A stretch of DNA of 64,000 bases from Aotearoamyces nothofagi (Eukaryota; Ascomycota; Leotiomycetes; Leotiales; Tympanidaceae). The stretch is taken from contig JADDTR010000010.1 in NCBI GenBank assembly GCA_015345905.1, forward strand, positions 186,001 to 250,000. The letters are read 5' to 3'. The position numbers and the translations under genes were made by a program. Below, in pieces: positions 58,215 to 64,000 of this stretch; position 1 is the stretch's first letter, and every line of letters begins with the position of its first letter. The notes under the pieces were generated by a model. That model was not told the origin of the DNA. It made no database searches and saw only the letters and a list, made by a program, of their open reading frames with translations.

Positions 58215-60006
58215 TCACGCTTTCTCCCACCTCAAACTAAACACGTCCGCTCCCGCCCTCGAAACGCCCACCTCGATACTTCCATCCTCACTCAGCACAC
58301 TGTCAGGTATCTTCTCGCCCTTCCTCTCTAATACAATCTTGTTCTCCGAGACCTCAGGCAGCCTGTAGAAGCGCCGTCCGAACCGGCTGAGGAAGCCCTC
58401 TAGCTTCTCCTGCGTCACATCCGTTTCGGCAATCACCCCGCGCTCAATCGCCTCCTCGAGGGCTAGTAGGACGAGCTGCGTTGCGAATGGCTGCGTGTAA
58501 ACCCCGGCCGGCGCTTTACCTTGCTCTGCGGATGTTTTGGATTGGAGGGGGTGGGGGGCACTATCGCTTCCACTAAGAGGACGATTAATACTGATGGGCC
58601 TTGTAGAGGCAGAGATTTTCTGTGAGGGATGACTCACAAGAAGAACTTCGGGTCGCCACTGACAACGGCCCTGACCAGCGCGTCTCTGTCCGTGGGTTTC
58701 TTCGGGATCGGCTTGCAGAAGGCGAAGGGATCGCAGCAGGCTTCCTCAAAGGTGAGGTAAAGATGGTGGGCAGTGATTGTCGCTATAGTCCACTAATATC
58801 AGCACCATTCGCTGTACTCATGGAGACGAAAGTAAGACGGGGGTTTATACCACCAACTGTAGGCCCGCAAGCCCGCACAGCTTCCACAGCCGCTGCGGTA
58901 GTACAATGCTCGAGCTATGACATTCAGAATCAATAATCATCCCAAAAGGTGTTCGGAAAATGCGTACCACAATACGCAACTTTGGGAATCGCCCATGGAG
59001 CTTTTGAAGAGTAGGAAGAAACGCTTCTTCCAGCGTTGTACCTGCTGGTGCAAGCGACTCCAGGACCTCCCCGTGAAGGTTCAGCACTTTCCAAACACAC
59101 GGCTTTGTTAGCTTTAGTTCCTCTCCAGGGTATATCGGGAGTCATTCAAGAGTAAGGGGGGATCTCGGAAGTTGCTATGACTCCGGAGACAACTTAAAAA
59201 GGGGAAACAGGACGCGGAAAACATCTTGTAGGATACATACCTAGCCCATGTCTCTCCATAGCAGCGAAGGTATCATAGAAGGACTCAACATTTGAGACGC
59301 CAGACTCGGAGTTGGTAGTTACTCCTAGGATACGTTAGTACTATGTTTGAGGGGTAACAGAAGGGGAGGTTTGCCTTGCGGATACATTTTCAGGCCTGTG
59401 ATGCCGGCTGCTGCGGCTTGGGCTACCACCTCAGGGGTGATGGAGGGGTGAAGCTAGGAGGAGGTTAGATGGACAGACACCTATCTGAATAAGATCCGGG
59501 GGTACGCAGAGTGACTGACGAAGAGAGACATTAGAAAATTAACATCTTGGGTTATAGCGCGTAGTTGAGTTCGGTATTCAAGCACCTTGGCGACAGTTAG
59601 TTATTTATTTTCAGTCTTATATTTATATTCACATGTCTTTGCACTGCAGTGTTATTATTTATGTACGTACTTTTTCAACAGATGTAAGAGGAGGTACCTG
59701 TGCTCGAATATATTAGCATATTAATAGAACAGAGCGACGGTTCTATTGTGTTGGTTTCTACGAGAGACCAAACCATTCCAGCATAAGAAGAAAAGGTCTT
59801 CGTACAAGATTTGGCATTCTAGGATCCTTAGTTAGCTCTTTCATTGCTCTTATGATCTATAGTAAGAAGTCATACACAAACACCGTATCAACTCCACCTT
59901 TCCGCACATCGGGAGCTACTAAGTCCATCATTCCAGCCTGCCGTAAATGAACATGCATGTCAGCCGTGGCTGGCAGTTCAAGCCGTTCAATCTTCATTAT
60001 ATGCAT
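58215..60006 (-). CDS. URA4: Dihydroorotase, third... fourth-step family enzyme of UMP synthesis (Ura4)
   Basis: Ten exons: 60006-59876, 59818-59806, 59697-59671, 59585-59520, 59453-59375, 59324-59241, 59086-58968, 58914-58851, 58782-58638 and 58572-58215, giving 361 residues (yeast Ura4 364). The enzyme cyclises N-carbamoyl-aspartate to dihydroorotate (EC 3.5.2.3) in the cytosol. Zinc and substrate residues: ADMHVHLRQAGMM, carbamylated-Lys region ITGLKMYPQGVTTNSESG, NLHGE, AHHL and KFFFGSDSAPHP. Two exons are only 13 and 27 nt. The intron 59374-59325 begins with GC instead of GT; it follows CAAG and has branch TACTAAC and acceptor CCTAG, so it appears to be a GC-AG intron. The first ATG is 60006; 59997 is an alternative 3 residues in. 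Confidence 0.93.
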
Positions 60007-61463
60007 TTCCTCAATTAGCAAAGGATATATATTCCTTTATGAAGATACGTTTGTATAGTGAGAGGGAGAGGGTGAGGTAGAGGGTGACGTTGAGGGTGAG
60101 GAACTTATTTCTGGGTCGCTTGGACCATTAGCGCGGCTATATAGCACGATCACGTGAAAATCCTTACTGCTTTAAGAATCATATATATCGCCCATTTCTT
60201 GCCCTTTCATTAAGAGCATAATCCAAACTAGAAAAGCTCGGTTTTCCTTTTTCTTCTCTTTGTTTTTTAGATGACGACGACGGCGACGACTCTGAGGATG
60301 TTAGCTCCGACCTCGCGTACCATACACACCCAGCGGCGATAAGATAGTGTGCGGGGTAACAATGTGAGGCTACTAAGATATATATGTTTTGAAGGGAAAT
60401 TACCACCAGGGAATGACGAGAAAATTTTCTGAAACCTTCACAAGAGAACTAGAAGAGGCAGTTTTATCTGTGTGCTAATTTTTGGGAAATTCAACTAAAG
60501 CTATTGTCATGATACAACAGTTGCAATACCGTGCTTTATTGAGAGTTGCCGAAATGTGCCTTCAATTTTGAACTTGGCCTCGGTGGGTAGCACGCTGGCA
60601 CTGCAAGGTAGCATAACAAGGTAGCCTTCTAAACCAAAATCTCTACAAAATACCTCAAAATTCTTCCCCGCATATTATAACTAAGGTAAGTAGCAATACC
60701 AAAATAGGGTAACAACTTACTACTATATGGCAGCGAAGAGCTAAATAATAAGATATCGTTCTCATAACCCAGAGGAGTCCACCCCGTTCGCCATAGACGC
60801 AGACGACAACAGGTTACAACAATCCCACTATATTCACCCAGTCTCGCACATCCTACTCAGTCATGAAACCCACCTCTCTTCCCACCAGGCCTTCCTCCGC
60901 CCTAGACGAACCAGACACAAGGGAGATGACCGGAAGATGGCCGGAAGATGACGATAGGGAATATAGATGTGAGCAATTGTAAAGTTTATCAATATAGTCA
61001 GGCTGAAATGAACGTGGTGAAGTTATAGAAAGTGAGTCCTGACTAGATGGAGAAGGTACGGAGGATGGTTAAGGGGCATGATAGAAGGAAATGTAATAAA
61101 TAGAGCATGAGGAGAGCACATTTGAATTACGAGAAGTTAGATAAGTTGATGGATAATTTGAGCTGCTGATACTTTTAAGGCTATATATAGCAGCAGTTGC
61201 ACATATTAGGGCATCTCGGCATTAGCTAGAAAGGATATGTTATTCAGGAGTAGTCGAGGTCGGGGTTCGTCAGGACAAGCATATCTCACTCAAGAGTAGC
61301 CCAGACACCGACGAGATGTTTAAGCAGAAACAAAATCAAAATGTGCAAAAGATGATGTAATGTAGCAATGTTCCAAGAGATTCCAATGTATCTTAGCCCA
61401 AGAAACTCCATCTTATGCTTGCATGCTTGTCATCAGGGATATCATAGTTATCACCGACATCCT
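60007..61463. other. Intergenic region, URA4 promoter
   Basis: About 1.45 kb, AT-rich. A GAGGGTGA-type purine repeat lies at about 60060-60100 close to the URA4 start. No exon, RNA gene or mobile element is recognised. Confidence 0.5.
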
Positions 61464-62203
61464 CTATTCCGTCTGTAATCTCCAAAGCCCATCGCCCAAA
61501 TAATGGCCCTCTTCTACCACTGGCCCCTTACCCTTCTCTCTTACCTCTTTGGTGCCAATGCTCAGCAATCCTACTGAACAGGCCTCTTCTTTGCCTTCCG
61601 CTCTAACCACCACCGGCTTGCCTGCCTCTAAATGCTCACTTCCGTCACCATTTCCTTGGCCATCACCTTCACCACCTGGCAATCTACCGCCGGCACTAGT
61701 CAAGCCGGGAGCCATAAGTGTCGCGCCGGAAAGGACGAAGCGAATTGCTCCCCGATCGCATTGGACGCTTGGGAAGCATTGTGGGAAGCGGTGTACGAGC
61801 TTCAAGTGTGGGAGAAGTGCATCGGTCATATGTTGATAGAAAAGAGGGACGTTGTTTATCAGGTAAAGAGTGACTCTTTCAGGTCTGCGTGATGTCAACA
61901 TTAGCAAATATGCACATCTGGGTTGCTCAATGCACAGTAGAGTGTTGGGCTGCACGCGCGTAGGATAGCTTCTGATGCGTACATTTTCATGGCATCTAAC
62001 TGCTCCTTCTTCGGTATAATCTCATCTATGTATGGCGTTAGAAGAGGATATGTCGTGCATACTTGGTTCCGGATTGCCCGCTGGACTGAAGATTTGACTT
62101 TGGATTTTGAGCCGGGAGAGATACTATTCATAAGCTTAGGTTAGCCGATGACTGGGTGGCAAGAAGCGAGGGATGCGAGCTATGCGCACTCTTTCTTAAA
62201 CAT
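61464..62203 (-). CDS. TMA20: Translation machinery-associated protein Tma20 (MCT-1 family, PUA domain)
   Basis: Three exons: 62203-62190 (14 nt, MFKK plus two bases), 62123-61983 and 61884-61464, giving 191 residues; yeast Tma20 has 181. Donors are GTGCGC and GTACGC; phases close. The N-terminal pre-PUA part runs ISPGSKSKVKSSVQRAIRN through PYIDEIIPKKEQLDAMKIPERVTLY. The PUA part has LKLVHRFPQCFPSVQCDRGAIR, then FVLSGATLMAPGLTSAGGRLP, and ends GPVVEEGHYLGDGLWRLQTE. A Gly/Asp-rich insert (GGEGDGQGNGDG) sits between. With Tma22 the protein binds 40S subunits and aids recycling and re-initiation after termination; cytosolic. Confidence 0.94.
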
Positions 62204-62573
62204 CTTTGCTGTTGTTTGTAGATTTTGATGCGATGGTATATTGCGTAGAGATAGATACCTTAGATGTTTCGGTTTTTGAAGCTGCGACCCCACCGGTGCC
62301 CCTCGTTTAGCGTCCCTCAGTAGCGCGATTTTGGCGGGGCGTCCACGCATTCACATCGTCATCATCAATGCCATGATGGTAATCTCATGTATATGTATTA
62401 TGAGAGCATCGGAATATGGGAGGTGGAGGAAGCATTGGCAAGTCAGGCTGGAGCTGCACATTTGGAAATAAGTCAGATTTCAAGAAACTTCAAACGGTTC
62501 ATTTTTAGAAGGCATTTATTGCAATGACATTAATGAAGTCGGCCATGCTCTGTCTGATGCCTGCCATATTCAT
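62204..62573. other. Short intergenic region, TMA20 promoter
   Basis: 370 bases holding the TMA20 promoter and the 3' end of the inhibitor gene. Nothing else is recognised. Confidence 0.5.
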
Positions 62574-62922
62574 TTACCCGTGATCAACACGAGCAACCGT
62601 GCCATCCTCGGCCAGATAGACATTCAATCTTTGAATTCAAGTCAGCATGTAAATCCTATAAGGCGGTATCAAATAGCTCTTACCGGTCAGCTTTGAAGTC
62701 CGCGGTAGACGCATTCCCGGGTTGGATCACACGAGTCTCCTTTGGCAAATCTACCTTCGCAAATGTCTACATCATATTAGCAAAGTATCTCTTGGAGAAA
62801 ATCGCAGTCCCGAAGCATACTGTGGCATCACTGGTATCTCCAAGCTTCTTCCCGGAGAGCTTGTGTCGCCATTCGTCGGTCTTGCTTCCGGCGCTATTGA
62901 TGCCGGGAACAACGAGAGGCAT
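62574..62922 (-). CDS. Small I78-type (subtilisin-inhibitor) protein
   Basis: Three exons from the strong ATG: 62922-62821, 62766-62684 and 62628-62574, giving 79 residues. Introns have donors GTATGC and GTAAGA, and the first has branch TGCTAAT. The C-terminal block ADFKADRLNVYLAEDGTVARV fits the peptidase-inhibitor I78 family, which carries DYRxDRLNVxxD-like sequence, and TRVIQPGNAS precedes it. Known members inhibit subtilases; the endogenous target is unknown. The same frame stays open upstream to an ATG at 63030 (weak context, T at -3) that would add 36 residues rich in Arg, Ser, Thr and Lys with no acids. The 62922 ATG has A at -3 (TTCAACATGCC). No signal peptide is present, so a cytosolic form is likely. 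Confidence 0.8.
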
Positions 62923-63577
62923 GTTGAAATAGGTTGAGTTATGAAGTGTCCTGTATATTAATGTCGATGTAATGGAAGTCACTCTTGATCTGGAAGATTG
63001 TGTGATGAGTTTGGTGGAGGAGGTAAACATGGAAAGACGTAAAGAAGGCACTGTAGGGAACTGCTTTAAGTAGTGAGCATTCTAATCTGCGAAGCCAAGG
63101 CCAGGCAACCTCGAACCCATTCCGTCATAATCCCCTCGCCACGAATCTCTTCCGTCCGTCCTACAATTGCTTGAGTTCAGCGCTAAGCTCTTCTTATCCC
63201 AAGTATTCTCAGGGTGATCTTCTTCTAGCACTTAAGAATCGGGTATCGTTTCTACTCTATATGACTTATATATATCTCTTGCTAAACCCTCTTGTCTAAA
63301 ATGCAGGCCATCTCCTTTTGATCCTTATTAAACGGTAAACCTGATTTTGGATCCGTCTATCCTGGGTTGCACGTGACTAGTCACCTAGCCTTGCGATTTC
63401 GAGGCGCCAAGCGCATCGACCTGTTCTAGTTCTAGAAAATCTACTGCACTTCAACTTTTGTATAACGACAGCAAACTCAACTGAACTATCGAAGTTTGGT
63501 ACAGCAATAGAAGCACCTCTTTTAAATATTGCCTGAAAATCCCAAGAGTTTTGGATGGCATCTGGTAGTGCTACTAT
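62923..63577. other. Leader and upstream region of the I78 gene
   Basis: It includes the possible N-terminal extension of the inhibitor (63030-62923), its promoter, and the 3' flank of the partial gene at the window edge. No other exon is supported. Confidence 0.5.
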
Positions 63578-64000
63578 TCAGTTGAAAACCCCGAGATATT
63601 TGGTGTTCACAGGGGCGGTCACGGCGGCCATTTTCCAGGGTCCCTGCATCTGAAACCAACTCGCCAAATAAAGCAGAGTTGGAGGATTGTTGGCTGCAGG
63701 GTTGGAGGTTCCGCCGGAGTCGTCCTGGAGATTAGTGCATCTCATGCATTGTGATTCTGCCTCGTCGCACTATTGTATATAGTCAGAAGCTTGGCTCTTG
63801 AACTCACATTTGTTCTCCGAGCTTGATAGGGACAGCCATATAGCAGAAGCTGGAAGTCAGCACTGGCCTGGTGCGGGATCCAACCATAACGCAGCATAAA
63901 TAGAATAATTTATTTATATTATTAGGCTCACAAGCCCTGATAGTAATAGCGTCATACGTAGTAGGTAGGCAAGAGTCCTAGCAGCGGCTACCGGTGGGTA
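63578..64000 (-). CDS. Possible 3' end of an unknown gene, cut by the window edge
   Basis: Proposed exons, read on the minus strand: beyond 64000 to 63932, 63849-63808 and 63724-63578. Donors are GTGAGC and GTGAGT, branches GTGCTGAC and ACTAAT, acceptors TTCCAG and CTCCAG. All three exons are open in one frame with phase-0 joins; the left exon has stops in the other two frames. The C-terminus reads NNPPTLLYLASWFQ, MQGPWKMAAVTAPVN, ending YLGVFN. I do not recognise a family. A chance run of good splice signals cannot be excluded over so short a stretch. Confidence 0.33.

Noticed and set aside
1-64000. tRNA, rRNA, CRISPR, plain transposon, LTR or other virus-like elements
   Set aside because: I looked for paired A/B boxes, array spacing, terminal repeats and polymerase or capsid motifs on both strands and found none that hold up. 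The RdRP at 36200 is the cellular silencing type, not viral.

Overview
The window is nuclear DNA of a filamentous ascomycete (Pezizomycotina; the protein set and style fit Leotiomycetes best, but that rank is a guess). The evidence is short introns of mostly 48-70 nt with GTRNGT donors, CTAAC/CTGAC branch points and YAG acceptors, widely spaced single genes with no operons, CT-rich leaders, and proteins typical of the group. I rebuilt the exon structures by hand from splice signals, reading-frame closure and family conservation. Seventeen complete genes are supported, plus one probable partial gene at the right edge.

Layout: 44-1750 (+) RSC7/NPL6-type chromatin remodelling subunit. 1751-10956 is a 9.2-kb gene desert rich in low-complexity DNA, with an assembly gap, a GCTGCTCGG minisatellite and a TGTGTACT repeat; its right end is the long leader of a CLG1-like cyclin (10957-12375, +). 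Next come ribosomal protein L9 (13742-14647, +), a very GC-rich short-chain dehydrogenase (15294-16263, -), a cysteine-rich single-pass membrane protein (18194-19419, -), glycine cleavage T protein (20424-21827, -), V-ATPase subunit H (22206-23798, -), a SulP-STAS-cNMP transporter (24540-28092, -), GINS subunit Psf1 (29701-30458, -) and an Ste11/FMF-1-like HMG-box factor (31070-32853, -). A 3.3-kb AT-rich gap follows. Then an RNA-dependent RNA polymerase (36200-40142, +) lies tail to tail with the largest subunit of RNA polymerase II (40779-46710, -). After these are COMPASS subunit Swd1 (47646-49141, -), the lipin Pah1 (49900-52250, -), a fibronectin-III/coiled-coil protein (54274-57726, +), dihydroorotase Ura4 (58215-60006, -), Tma20/MCT-1 (61464-62203, -), an I78-type protease inhibitor (62574-62922 or 63030, -) and a partial unknown gene (63578 to the window end, -).

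Most genes are core housekeeping: transcription and chromatin (RSC7, RPB1, Swd1), translation (RPL9, Tma20), replication (Psf1), pyrimidine, one-carbon and lipid metabolism (Ura4, GcvT, Pah1) and vacuolar function (subunit H, SulP). RNA silencing (RdRP) and developmental control (HMG factor, cyclin) are also present. They do not form an evident pathway cluster.

The most unusual structures are: the RPB1 C-terminal domain, whose heptads are split over 12 tiny introns with many frame-neutral exons; the side-by-side convergent pair of two polymerases that share the double-psi barrel catalytic signature; a GC-AG intron and 13- and 27-nt exons in URA4; a possible dual-start mitochondrial form of the I78 inhibitor; and an N gap whose G/C homopolymer edges look like a sequencing artefact. 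I saw no rRNA or tRNA gene, CRISPR array, transposon or virus-like element that I could support.
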